Below are positions 53,671 through 62,611 of a stretch of DNA of 64,000 nt, piece after piece. Below the pieces are notes generated by a model. It did no database searches and was not told the DNA's origin. It saw only the letters and a program-made list of their open reading frames with translations. How positions within the stretch are numbered: the first letter of the stretch is position 1; each line of letters opens with the position of its first letter. Source of the DNA: Microbacterium sp. lyk4-40-TSB-66 (lineage in GTDB: Bacteria > Actinomycetota > Actinomycetes > Actinomycetales > Microbacteriaceae); NCBI RefSeq assembly GCF_030209475.1, contig NZ_JARVRW010000006.1, positions 108,893 to 172,892 on the forward strand, read 5' to 3'. A program made the translations under genes and the position numbers.

Positions 53671-54543
53671 GTGGACGCACTGGGTCGCCGGATCATCGTC
53701 GCCGCGTTCGACGGGTGGAACGACGCCGGAGAGGCCGCGTCGGCGGCAGCGTCGATGCTGCGCGCCGACGTCGAGTACGACGTCGTGCACTCCGTGGACC
53801 CCGAGCTGTACTTCGACTACCAGTACACCCGTCCGCAGATCGGACTGGATGCCGAGGGCCGACGCACCCTCACGTGGCCGGAGGCGAAGCTGCTGCGCCC
53901 CACGCAGCGCTCCGACGACGCCGAGATCTGGCTGCTCGTCGGCGTCGAACCGGCCCGCGCCTGGCAGGCCTTCGCCGCCGAGTTCATCGACGTCGCCCTG
54001 CGCGAGGACGTCACGGGCTTCGTCGCCCTGGGATCGATGATGTCGGACGTCCCGCACACGCGACCCATCTCGGTCTTCGCCGGCAGCGACAACGAGGGCG
54101 TCCGTCAGTCGCTCGGACTCGAACGGAGCCTCTACGAGGGGCCCGTCGGCATCCTGAGCGCCATCGGTCACGCGTCGGAGCAGGTCGGCATCCCCACGGC
54201 GAGCCTGTGGGCCAGCGTGCCGCACTACGTCGCGGGCCACACCCCCTCGCCCAAGGCCACGCTCGCGCTGCTCGAGCGCCTCGAGTCGATCACGGGCATC
54301 ACCGTGCCGCGCGGAGACCTCGAAGCCGAGTCACGGCAGTGGGAGGCGTCGATCGACGCGGCAGCCGCAGACGACGACGAGATGAGCGACTACATCCGTC
54401 AGCTCGAGCAGACGCGTGACACGTGGGACTCCCCCGAGGCGTCGGGCGACGCCATCGCGCAGGAGTTCGAGCGCTACCTCCGCCGCGGCGGCGGCGGCGA
54501 CGGCCCCGCCAAGCCGGGTCGCGACGACCCGCCTCGACGCTGA
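53671..54543 (+). CDS. PAC2 family protein
   Basis: 290 residues. Starts VDALGRRIIVAAFDGWNDAG and contains PELYFDYQYTRPQIGLDAEGRR and VPHTRPISVFAGSDNEGVR, typical of the actinobacterial PAC2 (proteasome assembly chaperone 2-like) group. Their function is not established; many Actinobacteria with PAC2 proteins use them near pup/proteasome genes. The C terminus is a charged, Gly-rich tail. AGGAGG is 5 nt before the GTG, and TATCCT at 53632-53637 fits as -10. It is divergent from the HAD-trmI operon. Confidence 0.9.
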   Translation: MDALGRRIIVAAFDGWNDAGEAASAAASMLRADVEYDVVHSVDPELYFDYQYTRPQIGLDAEGRRTLTWPEAKLLRPTQRSDDAEIWLLVGVEPARAWQAFAAEFIDVALREDVTGFVALGSMMSDVPHTRPISVFAGSDNEGVRQSLGLERSLYEGPVGILSAIGHASEQVGIPTASLWASVPHYVAGHTPSPKATLALLERLESITGITVPRGDLEAESRQWEASIDAAAADDDEMSDYIRQLEQTRDTWDSPEASGDAIAQEFERYLRRGGGGDGPAKPGRDDPPRR

Positions 54544-54658
54544 CGTGCGGCGCCGGAGGCGCCGATGCCGTCGTGAGGCGCTCTGCGCGGGAGGGCGCTC
54601 GCGTGTTCGGCGGACGGGTGGTCGAGCCGCTCCGACGCACGGGGACGCCGCGACACGA

Positions 54659-54692
54659 CGAAGGCGCCGCCCCCATCGGGACGGCGCCTTCG
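54659..54692. terminator. Bidirectional terminator between PAC2 and uppP
   Basis: 11-nt perfect arms CGAAGGCGCCG/CGGCGCCTTCG with a 12-nt loop; lies between convergent genes. The 115 bases before it, after the PAC2 stop, hold nothing recognisable. Confidence 0.75.
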
Positions 54693-54705
54693 TGGCATCC
54701 GGAGA

Positions 54706-55554
54706 TCAGCCGGCCATGATCGCCGACTCCGCGGGCACCACCCCGAGCACGAGGAGCACGATGATCACGATGCCGAGGATCACGCGGTAGATCACGAACG
54801 GCAGGAAGCTGCCGCGCTTGAGGTACTGCATGAGGAACGCGATCACGAGGTAGCCCACGACGAAGGCGATGACGGTCGCGATGGCCGTCTCACCCAGGCT
54901 GTAGGGCCCGGTGCCCTCGTCGAAGCTCTTGTACAGCTCGTAGAGCCCACTGGCGAAGACGGCGGGCACGGCGAGCAGGAACGAGTACTCGGCGGCGGCG
55001 GTGCGCTTGTAGCCGAGGGCTCGTCCGAGCGTGGTGGTCGCACCCGAGCGCGAGACGCCGGGAACGAGGGCGAGCGCCTGCGCGAAACCGTAGGCGACGC
55101 CGTGCGGGTAGGTGAGGTCGTCGAGTTCGCGACGACGCTTGCCGTAGTGGTCGGCGAGGCCCAGCAGGATGCCGAAGACGATGAGCACGACCGCGGTGAT
55201 CCAGAGGCTCCGGAAGTTGTCGCGGATGAGGCTCTGCAGCAGCACCCCGAGAAGCGCGATGGGGATCGTGCCGATGATGACGAGCCACCCCATGCGGGCG
55301 TCGGGGTCGTTGCGCGGAACCTTGCCGCTCAGCGACAGGAACCACCGGGAGATGACGCGCCCGATCTTCTTGCGGAAATAGATCAGGACGGCGATCTCGG
55401 TGCCGATCTGGGTGATGGCGGTGAACGTCGCACCCGGGTCGGTCTGGGAGGGGAGGAACTCGCCCACGATGCGCAGGTGCGCGCTGGAGGAGATGGGGAG
55501 GAATTCGGTGAGGCCCTGAACGAGCCCGAGGATGATGACCTCGAAGATATGCAT
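54706..55554 (-). CDS. uppP: Undecaprenyl-diphosphate phosphatase
   Basis: 282 residues with eight predicted membrane spans. Both active-site repeats are present: [20 protein letters not shown] near the N terminus and [21 protein letters not shown] around residue 165. The enzyme recycles the undecaprenyl carrier for cell-wall synthesis and confers bacitracin resistance when overexpressed (BacA family). It lies 8 nt after the M20 peptidase stop with AAGGA in that gap, so the two are co-transcribed. The conserved Glu, Ser and Arg are intact. Confidence 0.95.
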   Translation of the reverse strand: MHIFEVIILGLVQGLTEFLPISSSAHLRIVGEFLPSQTDPGATFTAITQIGTEIAVLIYFRKKIGRVISRWFLSLSGKVPRNDPDARMGWLVIIGTIPIALLGVLLQSLIRDNFRSLWITAVVLIVFGILLGLADHYGKRRRELDDLTYPHGVAYGFAQALALVPGVSRSGATTTLGRALGYKRTAAAEYSFLLAVPAVFASGLYELYKSFDEGTGPYSLGETAIATVIAFVVGYLVIAFLMQYLKRGSFLPFVIYRVILGIVIIVLLVLGVVPAESAIMAG

Positions 55555-55562
55555 GCGGTCCT

Positions 55563-56864
55563 TCAGTACGTCCGGAGGAGGTCGGCGAGAACACGTCGAC
55601 CGAACTCGAGCGCGTCGACGGGGACGCGCTCGTCGACACCGTGGAACATTCCGGTGAAGTCGAGATCGGCGGGAAGTCGCAACGGCGCGAATCCGTAACC
55701 GGAGATTCCGAGGGTGGAGAGGGCTTTGTTGTCGGTGCCGCCGCCCATGAGGTACGGCACGACGGGGACGCCCGGGTCATGGCGGTCGAGCTGCGCGATC
55801 ATCGCATCGACGAGGTCGCCACTGAAGGGCACCTCGAGACCGATGTCCTGGTGCACGATCTCGATCTCGACGTCGTCGCCGACGATGCGGCGGATGTCGG
55901 CGAGGGCCGCGGACTCGGTGCCGGGCAGCACCCGCACGTCGATGAGCGCCTCGGCCCGGTCGGGGATGACGTTGTGCTTGTACCCGGCGGTGAGCCCCGT
56001 CGGGTTCGTCGTGGTGCGAAGGGTGGAGCGGATGAAGCTGGATGCCGCCCCGGTGCGCAGCGCCAACGCGTCGGGATCGCCCGCGTCGTCACCCGTGATC
56101 TCGGCGAGTCCCGCCAGCAGTGCCGCGGTGGTGTCGGTCAGGCGGATGGGCCACTCGGTCTGCCCGAGACGCGTCACCGCGTCGGCGAGACGGGTGACGG
56201 CGTTGTCGGTGTGCAGGCCGCTGCCGTGGCCGGCGCGCCCGCGGGCGATGAGCTTGATCCAGATGAGGGCCTTCTCGCCCACCTGCAGCAGATAGGCCCG
56301 GCGTCCGCCGACCGCGATGGAGTATCCGCCGACCTCGCTGATCGCCTCGGTCGCGCCCGCGAACCACTCGGGCCGATCCCGGATGACGCGCGCCGAACCT
56401 TCGACGCCACCGTTCTCCTCATCGGCGAAGAACGTGACGATCACGTCGCGTTCGGGCTGTTCGCCCGTGCGCAGCAGATCGGCGACGGAGGTGAGGATCA
56501 TGGCATCCATGTCCTTCATGTCGACGGCCCCGCGGCCCCACAGGATGCCGTCGCGGATCTCACCGGCGAAGGGGTCGACGCTCCAGTCCTCGGCGACGGC
56601 GGGCACGACGTCGAGGTGGCCGTGCAGGATCAGCGCGGGCTTGTCGGGGTTGCGACCCGGAACGCGGGCGCACACGTTGGTGCGTCGCTCGACGGGCTCG
56701 TAGTAGTCGGTGTCGAGGCCGAGTGCTTCGAGGTAGGCGCCGACGTACTCGGCCGCTTCGCGTTCGCCGTTGGCGCGACCACCTCCGTAGTTCGAGGTGT
56801 CGAACCGGATGAGGTCGGACGCGACGCGTGCGACCTCGGGGACGACGGTTTCGCGCTCGGACAT
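55563..56864 (-). CDS. M20/M25/M40 family metallopeptidase
   Basis: 433 residues. Zinc-site motifs of the M20 family: [12 protein letters not shown] (His and Asp), [15 protein letters not shown] (bridging Asp), [10 protein letters not shown] (catalytic and ligand Glu pair) and [13 protein letters not shown] (final His region). The dimerisation domain spans about 190-320. Such enzymes include dipeptidases, carboxypeptidases and amidohydrolases; this type is often annotated as M20 peptidase without known substrate. ATG 56864 is 7 nt after TACGGT. It heads an operon with uppP. Confidence 0.92.
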   Translation of the reverse strand: MSERETVVPEVARVASDLIRFDTSNYGGGRANGEREAAEYVGAYLEALGLDTDYYEPVERRTNVCARVPGRNPDKPALILHGHLDVVPAVAEDWSVDPFAGEIRDGILWGRGAVDMKDMDAMILTSVADLLRTGEQPERDVIVTFFADEENGGVEGSARVIRDRPEWFAGATEAISEVGGYSIAVGGRRAYLLQVGEKALIWIKLIARGRAGHGSGLHTDNAVTRLADAVTRLGQTEWPIRLTDTTAALLAGLAEITGDDAGDPDALALRTGAASSFIRSTLRTTTNPTGLTAGYKHNVIPDRAEALIDVRVLPGTESAALADIRRIVGDDVEIEIVHQDIGLEVPFSGDLVDAMIAQLDRHDPGVPVVPYLMGGGTDNKALSTLGISGYGFAPLRLPADLDFTGMFHGVDERVPVDALEFGRRVLADLLRTY

Positions 56865-56871
56865 GCGCACT

Positions 56872-56877
56872 ACCGTA
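56872..56877 (-). promoter_or_regulatory. -10 box of the M20-uppP operon, leaderless
   Basis: Minus-strand TACGGT, 7 nt, then ATG at 56864. Confidence 0.45.
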
Positions 56878-57070
56878 CCGGGGCGCGGCGACCTCTCCTG
56901 TCGCGAGTCAGCCTGGGGAGGACGGGCGATGCATTCCCCTCCGTGACGCCGCGCCGTCGACGCCCCGGGTGCGGGCTCTGGGACGCGCCCGGGGCGCCGC
57001 ACCGGTTCGAGTCGTGGTCCGTGGCGTGGTAATGTCGTTCCTCGTTGCGCAAGCGACAATTCACCCAGAT

Positions 57071-57156
57071 GCGCGGGTGGCGGAATAGGTAGACGCGCTA
57101 GCTTGAGGTGCTAGTGCCCTTTAACGGGCGTGGGGGTTCAAGTCCCCCCTCGCGCA
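57071..57156 (+). tRNA. tRNA-Leu (anticodon GAG)
   Basis: Acceptor GCGCGGG/CTCGCGC, D arm GCG/CGC, anticodon stem CTAGC/GCTAG with loop TTGAGGT (anticodon GAG, reading CUC and CUU), long variable arm TGCCCTTTAACGGGCGT, T arm GGGGG-TTCAAGT-CCCCC. No CCA encoded. A strong terminator follows 5 nt after its end. Confidence 0.96.
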
Positions 57157-57161
57157 CAGAT

Positions 57162-57198
57162 GAGAAAGACCCCCGGGTTCGCCCCGGGGGTCTTTCTC
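57162..57198 (+). terminator. Terminator of tRNA-Leu(GAG)
   Basis: Perfect 16-nt arms GAGAAAGACCCCCGGG and complement with a TTCGC loop; the right arm ends in TCTTTCTC, giving a short T-rich tail. Confidence 0.88.
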
Positions 57199-57376
57199 GT
57201 TTCCACGGGAGCGGGAGGACTTCGGACCCGTTCGGGGTCGGGCCCACGCCGTCGTAGGCTCCGCGCGCTGCGAAGCGTCGCGTGGAGGGGCGGTGGGGGT
57301 GACGTCCCCTCGTCCATCGGCGGCCGCGCCTGCCCATCCGTGACGCCGCGGAAACACCGACGTGACACGGCGCGCT

Positions 57377-57382
57377 TAGCGT
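57377..57382 (+). promoter_or_regulatory. -10 box of the 2OG oxygenase gene, leaderless
   Basis: TAGCGT is spaced 6 nt from the ATG at 57389. Confidence 0.6.
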
Positions 57383-57388
57383 CGAGAC

Positions 57389-58435
57389 ATGGCTTCCTTC
57401 CGCGTGCCCACGATCGACATCTCCGCCTGGGTGGGACCCGGATCGCCCGACGCGCGCGCCGCCGTGGTCGCCGCCGTCGACCACGCGTGCCGCACCGTCG
57501 GGTTCATGCAGGTCGTGGGTCATGGCATCCATCCCGCCGTCATCCACGATCTGACGGGCGCCCTCGACCGGTTCTTCGCCCTGCCCCTCGAGGCCAAGAA
57601 GCGCTACGTGCGGCCGAGCTCGGAGAACCGCGGGTACAGCCCGCCCAAGAGCGAGTCGCTGAGCTACAGCCTGGGGGTCGATCCGGTCACGCGGATGAAC
57701 GATTTCTTCGAGGCGTTCAACGTGGGGACGTCGTGGCGGGAGTATCCCGGCACGACCGCGACGGCGTCGGACTACGCCGAGAACACCTGGCCCGACGACG
57801 CCCCGGAGTTCGAGTCGGCGGTGAGCGCGTACTACGACGAGGCGCGGAGGGTGGCGCAGACACTGACGCGCGTGTTCGCGGCGGCGCTGCGCGTGCCCGA
57901 CGACTTCTTCGACGCCCTTACGGGGCACTCGATCGACGTGCTGCGGATGAACAACTACGCGTTGCCGCCGGGGTCCATCGAGCTGGGTGCCGAGCTGACG
58001 GGCATGGGCGAGCACACCGACTTCGGACTGGTGACCGTGCTGTGGGCCGATCGCGTCGCGGGTCTGCAGGTGCTCGGGCAGGACGGCTCGTGGAACGACG
58101 TCTCGCCGGCGGAGGGGGCTCTCCTGGTCAACCTCGGCGACGTCGCCGCGCGACTGACCAACGACAAATGGCTGTCGACGCTGCACCGGGTGAAGCCTCC
58201 GGTCGTCGACGGGACGATCGAGCGGCGGCGGTCGGCGGCGTTCTTCCACGACGGCGACGCCGACGCGGTGATCGCGCCGCTCCCGCACTTCACTTCCGAT
58301 GAGGCGCCCGCCCTGTACGACCCGGTGACGGTGCGGGAGCACATCACGGCCAAGCTCGCCGGCTCCCGCGCGGGGCGCAAGAACGTCGGCGCGATCCGCG
58401 AGGCGGCGCGGGTGGCGGCGGCGAGCCGCGCCTGA
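57389..58435 (+). CDS. 2-oxoglutarate/Fe(II) oxygenase, isopenicillin N synthase family
   Basis: 348 residues. N-terminal DIOX_N domain (PTIDISAWVGPG, then GFMQVVGHGI) and C-terminal jelly roll with the iron triad: GMGEHTDFGLVTVLW (HxD) and the distal His in STLHRVKPP; the 2-oxoglutarate Arg is in RRRSAAFFHDGD (RxS). The family covers plant-type oxygenases, IPNS and many bacterial enzymes of unknown substrate. There is no antibiotic-synthesis gene nearby, so a general oxygenase role is likelier than beta-lactam synthesis. It is monocistronic with its own leaderless promoter. Confidence 0.9.
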   Translation: MASFRVPTIDISAWVGPGSPDARAAVVAAVDHACRTVGFMQVVGHGIHPAVIHDLTGALDRFFALPLEAKKRYVRPSSENRGYSPPKSESLSYSLGVDPVTRMNDFFEAFNVGTSWREYPGTTATASDYAENTWPDDAPEFESAVSAYYDEARRVAQTLTRVFAAALRVPDDFFDALTGHSIDVLRMNNYALPPGSIELGAELTGMGEHTDFGLVTVLWADRVAGLQVLGQDGSWNDVSPAEGALLVNLGDVAARLTNDKWLSTLHRVKPPVVDGTIERRRSAAFFHDGDADAVIAPLPHFTSDEAPALYDPVTVREHITAKLAGSRAGRKNVGAIREAARVAAASRA

Positions 58436-58650
58436 GCGTCGGCGCGGGGGCGCGGCGCGGGCGGCGGATCGGCCGGGGTGCGGCGGGGGCGGCGGCATGG
58501 GGCCGGGGTGCGGCGGGCGCGGCGGGCTGCCGAAGTGCAACCGGGGCGGCGGCGTGGGGCCGGCGCGGCGGCGGGGGCGGCGTCGGATTGGCCGGAGTGC
58601 GACGGGGGCGGCGGCGTGGGGCCGGCGGGCCGGGCTGCCGCGACGACGGC

Positions 58651-58715
58651 CATAAACATCGTTCGTGCGCATAAACACGCCGACACCGTGTTTATGCGCA
58701 CGGATCGCGTTTATG
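58651..58715. repeat. CATAAAC palindromic element, copy 5
   Basis: 65-bp core, same length as the cores of copies 1-4, over 54 kb away. It has the order CATAAAC, CATAAAC, GTTTATG, GTTTATG; the inner stem CGTGCGCATAAACACG pairs perfectly with CGTGTTTATGCGCACG. The outer flanks differ from copies 1-4 (GGC/GCC instead of CACG/CGTG). Confidence 0.9.
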
Positions 58716-58752
58716 CGTGCCGCCGGGGGCCGATGCGGCGAGGCTGTGCCGC

Positions 58753-58867
58753 GTGCCGCACTGGCGGCCGGCGACGAAGCAGAGTCGCGTGCCGCACCGG
58801 CGGCCGGCGGCGAGGCAGAGTCGCGTGCCGCACCGGCGGCCGGCGGCCGGCGACGCGGCAGGGTCGC
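58753..58867. repeat. 36-bp tandem repeat, three units
   Basis: Units 58753-58788 and 58789-58824 (GTGCCGCACTGGCGGCCGGC-type) differ at few positions. A third unit from 58825 carries a 6-7-nt GGCCGGC insertion. All end in AGTCGC or GGTCGC. Confidence 0.8.
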
Positions 58868-58899
58868 GGGATCACGACGCCCGCCGGGCCCTCACGGGG

Positions 58900-59979
58900 T
58901 CAGGCGGCCGACACGCCGAACAGCAGACCGAGCAGGTACGTCACCGCGGCGGCGCCGAAGCCGATCGCGAGCTGACGCAACCCTCGCTTAAGCGGGGACG
59001 CGCCAGAGAGCAGACCCACCATCGCGCCGGTGGCCATCAGGGCGATGCTCACGAGCAGCAGCGCGAGAACGACCGCGCCGAAGCCGGTCATGCCGAAGAT
59101 CCACGGCAGCACCGGGATGATCGCCCCCGAGGCGAAGAACAGGAAGCTCGAGATCGACGCCCCCCAAGCGCTGCCGACGACGTCGTGAGAGGACTCCCCC
59201 GGGGCCGCCGCGACCGGGGCGGTTCCCGCTTGCGCGGCGGTGACGGTCTCGCGGGCTTTGGCGAGGGCGGCATCCGGATCCATCCCGCGCGTGCGGTACA
59301 CGAGGGCGAGCTCGTTGGCATCCAGGTCGAGATGGGGCAAAGCCGAGTCGGCGAAGTCGCTCTCTTCGGTGGCCTCGAGGAGCTCGCGCTGGGAGCGGAC
59401 CGACACGAACTCCCCCGCGCCCATCGAGAGGGCTCCGGCGAGCAGACCCGCGATGCCGCTGAAGAGCACGAAGCTCGGGGCGATGCCGGTGGCACCGACG
59501 CCCATCACGAGGGCGAGGTTGGAGACCAGACCGTCGTTGGCTCCGAAGACGGCGGCGCGGAAGGTTCCCGAGAGGCGGCGGCGTCCGCGCGCGGCGAGTC
59601 CGCGGACCACCTCGTGGTGCACTCGCTCGTCGGCCGCCATCGCCGGGGTCGCGTACGGCTCGTCGGCGTACGGCGAGCGAGCCTCGGCGTTCTGCGCGAG
59701 GGCCAGGACGAAGATCGATCCGAAGCGGCGCGCCATCCACGCCAGCAGGAGCGTCCCGACGCCGGGTTGCGGCAGGCGCTGTGGCTGCTCGCCGAGGAGG
59801 CTGATCCAGTGCTGCTCGTGACGGCCTTCGGCCTCGGCGAGAGCGAGCAGGATCTCGCGCTCCTCGCCGCTGCGACGGGACGCGAGCTCACGGTAGACGC
59901 GTGCCTCGGCGCGCTCGTCGACGAGATAGCGCGCCCAGCGGCGGCGATCACGGGCGGTGGGGGTGGCGAGGGTCGTCAC
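58900..59979 (-). CDS. VIT1/CCC1 family transporter with N-terminal ferritin-like domain
   Basis: 359 residues. Residues 1-130 form a ferritin/rubrerythrin-like helical bundle: VDERAEARVYRELASRRSGEEREILLALAEAEGRHEQHW, with Glu and His at the spacing of di-iron sites. Then comes the VIT1 membrane domain with five spans: GTFRAAVFGANDGLVSNLALVMGVG, LLAGALSMGAGEFVSVRSQRE and SWGASISSFLFFASGAIIPVLPW. Such mbfA-type fusions export iron or manganese. AAGGAG is 5 nt before the GTG start, with TACGGT at 60003-60008 (minus strand) as a likely -10. A tight palindrome lies upstream at 60059-60075. Confidence 0.9.
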   Translation of the reverse strand: MTTLATPTARDRRRWARYLVDERAEARVYRELASRRSGEEREILLALAEAEGRHEQHWISLLGEQPQRLPQPGVGTLLLAWMARRFGSIFVLALAQNAEARSPYADEPYATPAMAADERVHHEVVRGLAARGRRRLSGTFRAAVFGANDGLVSNLALVMGVGATGIAPSFVLFSGIAGLLAGALSMGAGEFVSVRSQRELLEATEESDFADSALPHLDLDANELALVYRTRGMDPDAALAKARETVTAAQAGTAPVAAAPGESSHDVVGSAWGASISSFLFFASGAIIPVLPWIFGMTGFGAVVLALLLVSIALMATGAMVGLLSGASPLKRGLRQLAIGFGAAAVTYLLGLLFGVSAA

Positions 59980-60058
59980 GGGGCTCCTTCGGGTCGTCCC
60001 CCACCGTAATGAGGCGGTTCCGCTCCCCCGGGCGCGTCGGCCGATACTGACAGCATTT

Positions 60059-60075
60059 CGGGCTTCCGAAGCCCG
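60059..60075. promoter_or_regulatory. Palindrome CGGGCTTC-C-GAAGCCCG
   Basis: 8-nt perfect arms around one base, flanked by CAGCATTT on the left; CAGCATTTCGGG recurs at 60105-60116. It lies between the helicase gene end and the VIT1 gene start, about 50 bases upstream of the VIT1 -10. It could be an operator, for example for metal control, or the helicase terminator. Confidence 0.4.
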
Positions 60076-60205
60076 GAAAGACGCGGCTGCCGACGGGTGG
60101 ATGCCAGCATTTCGGGGCCGCGAAAGCGTCGCGAGGGCATCCGCGAGCGACCATCTCGAGAGCTGCACGTCGCATCCGGGCGGGCGAATCTCCACGCGGT
60201 CCGCC

Positions 60206-62518
60206 TCAGGAGTGCACGCGCCTCCGCAGCACGTCGATACGGGCTTGCAGCTGGGCGACGGTGGCGTGCGAGACGGCGGGACCCCCGCAGATGCGTCGGA
60301 GCTCGGCGTGCACGAGACCGTGCGGCTCGCCGCTCTGCCGGGCGTAGAGCCCGACCATCGTGTTGAGGAGCTGCCGCTGCTCCTTCAGGGTGCGGTGCAG
60401 CGGCGCGGGGAGCCCGCCCTCGTCGACGGGGGCAGGCTCCACGCCGCTCTCCTTCTCGGTCGCCTCACGCGTGGAGCGGTGACGCGACTGCCGGGTCGCG
60501 CGCGACATGAGCACCTCGTGCACCTGATCGGGCTCGAGAAGGCCCGGGATGCCGAGGAACTCCTCCTCCTCGATGGTTCCCGGCACCGCGAGCTGACCGA
60601 ACTCCTGCCCGTCGAAGAGCACCCGGTCGAAGTGCGCGAGCGAGCCGAGCGCTTGATACTCGAACTCCTGCTCGAGCGCGTCGGATGCCTTGTCCTCGCG
60701 CTCGGCGGCATCCATCATGTCTTCTTCGGCGTTCCACTGGTCTTCGGCGTCGCTGTCGCGGTCGAGGGCGTGGTCGCGCTGCGCCTCCATCTCGCCGGCG
60801 AGGGCGAGCAGCTGGGGCACGTTCGGTAGGAAGACGCTCGCGGTCTCACCGCGACGACGGGCGCGCACGAAGCGGCCGATGGCCTGCGCGAAGAACAGCG
60901 GTGTGGAGGCGCTCGTGGCGTACACGCCGACCGCGAGGCGCGGGACGTCCACGCCCTCCGACACCATGCGGACGGCGACCATCCACCGGGTCGTGCTCTT
61001 CGAGAACGTCTCGATACGGCCCGAGGCCTCGGCTTCGTCGGAGAGGACGACCGTGACCTTCTCACCGCTGATGTCTTCGAGGATGGCCGCGTAGGCGCGC
61101 GCGGCGGTCTGATCGGTCGCGATGACGAGGCCGCCGGCATCCGGGACCGTCTCACGCACCTCGCTCAGGCGCCGGTCGGCGGAGCGCAGCACGGCGGGGA
61201 TCCAGTCGCCGTTCGGGTCGAGCGCGGTGCGCCAGGCCTGCGAGGTGATGTCCTTTGTGTTGTCCTGCCCGAGCTGGGCTTCCATCTCTTCGCCGGCTTT
61301 CGTGCGCCAGCGCATCTGCCCGGCGTAGACGAGGAAGAAAACGGGACGAACGACACCGTCGTCGAGGGCGCGCCGGTAACCGTAGGCGTAGTCCGTGCGC
61401 GAGAGACGGATGCCCTTGGCGTTCGGGTGGTACTCCACGAACGGGATGGGGGCGGTGTCGCTGCGGAACGGCGTGCCCGACAGCAGCAGACGCCGCGTGG
61501 CGCGGTTGTAGGCCTCGCGCAGGGCGTCGCCCCAGCTGAGTGCGTCGCCGCCGTGGTGCACCTCGTCGAGGATGACCAGGGTCCTGGCATCCATGATCAG
61601 ACGCTGGTGCACCTCGGCCTTCACCGCCACCTGGGCGTAGGTGACGACGACGCCTCGGTAGTGCCGCGCCGGGGCGTAGTGGCGGTTCGAGAACGCGGGG
61701 TCGAGGCGGATACCCACGCGCGCGGCGGCCTCCGCCCACTGGGTCTTCAGGTGCTCCGTGGGGGCGACGACGACGATCCGGTCCACGACGTTGCGACGCA
61801 CGAGTTCGGAGGCGAGGCGCAGGGCGAAGGTCGTCTTCCCGGCGCCGGGGGTGGCCGCGGCGAGGAAGTCGCGGGGGCCCTTGCCCTCGCCGTCGGGTCC
61901 GTCGAGGCCGAAGTACAGGTCGAGCGCCTCCGCCTGCCACGCGCGAAGGCGCTGCGCGGTTCCCCACGGCGCGCGCTGTGGGAAGGAGGGCGAGAGGTGC
62001 TCTGCCGCGAAGGAGCCGAAGTGCGGCTCGGCACCGTCGACGGGCAGGGGTTCCTCACCCGGGACCGCGTGATCGGCGACGGGGGCGGTGGCGTGGGCCG
62101 GGTCGAGGGGAGTGGATGCCGCGCGGTCGGTGAGCGGGTCGGCATCCGCGTCGGTGGGCCGAGGGTCGCCGGACGCGGAAGACGGAGAGATGACGGCTGA
62201 CGGGGTGTCGCCGCTGCGTGGGTCGGGGCTCGCGACCGGTCCAGGACTCGCGATGCGCTCGGGTGCGGGGGTCGGGCCGGGGCTCGCGATGCGGCCCGGG
62301 CTCGCGATCGCGCCGGGGCTGGCGGTTCGGTCCGGTGCGGGGCCGGGACTCGCGATGCGCTCGGGTGCGGGGGTCGGGCCGGGACTCGCGATGCGGCCCG
62401 GGCTCGCGATCGCGCCGGGGCTCGCGATCGCGCCGGGCCCGGCGGTGCGCGGCGCCTCCGCGGGGGCGGTGCCCTCGGTGTCGGGGAGGTTCGGGGTGCG
62501 GGCTTCTGCTTCCAGCAT
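60206..62518 (-). CDS. DEAD/DEAH-box helicase with Pro/Ala-rich N-terminal arm
   Basis: 770 residues. The first 200 or so are low-complexity, with repeated IASPG units (a 102-bp in-frame DNA repeat). Then comes a superfamily 2 helicase core of the SSL2/RecB-like type: LRAWQAEALDLYFGL (Q-like), AAATPGAGKTTFALRL (motif I), LVILDEVHHGGD (DEVH motif II), LLLSGTPFRSD (motif III), and SEGVDVPRLAVGVYATS and QAIGRFVRAR (motifs V and VI). A 150-residue charged C-terminal region follows. ATG 62518 has AAGGAGG upstream. No nuclease or defence partner is adjacent; a DNA repair or general helicase role is inferred. Confidence 0.88.
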   Translation of the reverse strand: MLEAEARTPNLPDTEGTAPAEAPRTAGPGAIASPGAIASPGRIASPGPTPAPERIASPGPAPDRTASPGAIASPGRIASPGPTPAPERIASPGPVASPDPRSGDTPSAVISPSSASGDPRPTDADADPLTDRAASTPLDPAHATAPVADHAVPGEEPLPVDGAEPHFGSFAAEHLSPSFPQRAPWGTAQRLRAWQAEALDLYFGLDGPDGEGKGPRDFLAAATPGAGKTTFALRLASELVRRNVVDRIVVVAPTEHLKTQWAEAAARVGIRLDPAFSNRHYAPARHYRGVVVTYAQVAVKAEVHQRLIMDARTLVILDEVHHGGDALSWGDALREAYNRATRRLLLSGTPFRSDTAPIPFVEYHPNAKGIRLSRTDYAYGYRRALDDGVVRPVFFLVYAGQMRWRTKAGEEMEAQLGQDNTKDITSQAWRTALDPNGDWIPAVLRSADRRLSEVRETVPDAGGLVIATDQTAARAYAAILEDISGEKVTVVLSDEAEASGRIETFSKSTTRWMVAVRMVSEGVDVPRLAVGVYATSASTPLFFAQAIGRFVRARRRGETASVFLPNVPQLLALAGEMEAQRDHALDRDSDAEDQWNAEEDMMDAAEREDKASDALEQEFEYQALGSLAHFDRVLFDGQEFGQLAVPGTIEEEEFLGIPGLLEPDQVHEVLMSRATRQSRHRSTREATEKESGVEPAPVDEGGLPAPLHRTLKEQRQLLNTMVGLYARQSGEPHGLVHAELRRICGGPAVSHATVAQLQARIDVLRRRVHS
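62244..62422. repeat. 102-bp-period repeat inside the helicase gene
   Basis: Two 77-bp near-identical copies (62244-62320 and 62346-62422), offset by 102 bp (34 codons), made of shorter GGGCTCGCGATNGCG units. They encode IASPG blocks on the minus strand. The offset keeps the reading frame. Confidence 0.85.
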
Positions 62519-62611
62519 CGAACCTCCTTCCCACGCGAGCGCGAACATCCACGATAGGCGGTTCCGCGACGCGCGGCGTCGCCCTGTGGATGCTTCCGCC
62601 CTCCCACCGGC

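Larger units (their letters stand above)
58436..58899. other. Gene-free stretch of G-rich and tandem repeats
   Basis: No gene supported. 58440-58640 is an irregular run of GGCGGGG/GGGCCGG units. Then comes copy 5 of the CATAAAC palindrome, then three 36-bp tandem units. It lies between the 2OG oxygenase gene and the VIT1 gene, whose ends converge here, so it may also contain their terminators. Confidence 0.8.

Noticed and set aside
57389..58435. Isopenicillin N synthase for beta-lactam synthesis
   Set aside because: Only general family motifs; no ACV synthetase or other pathway genes in the window.
60206..62518. DISARM/Zorya-type defence island around the helicase
   Set aside because: No methylase, nuclease, PLD or MTPase gene is adjacent; neighbours are a metal transporter and an SGNH hydrolase.
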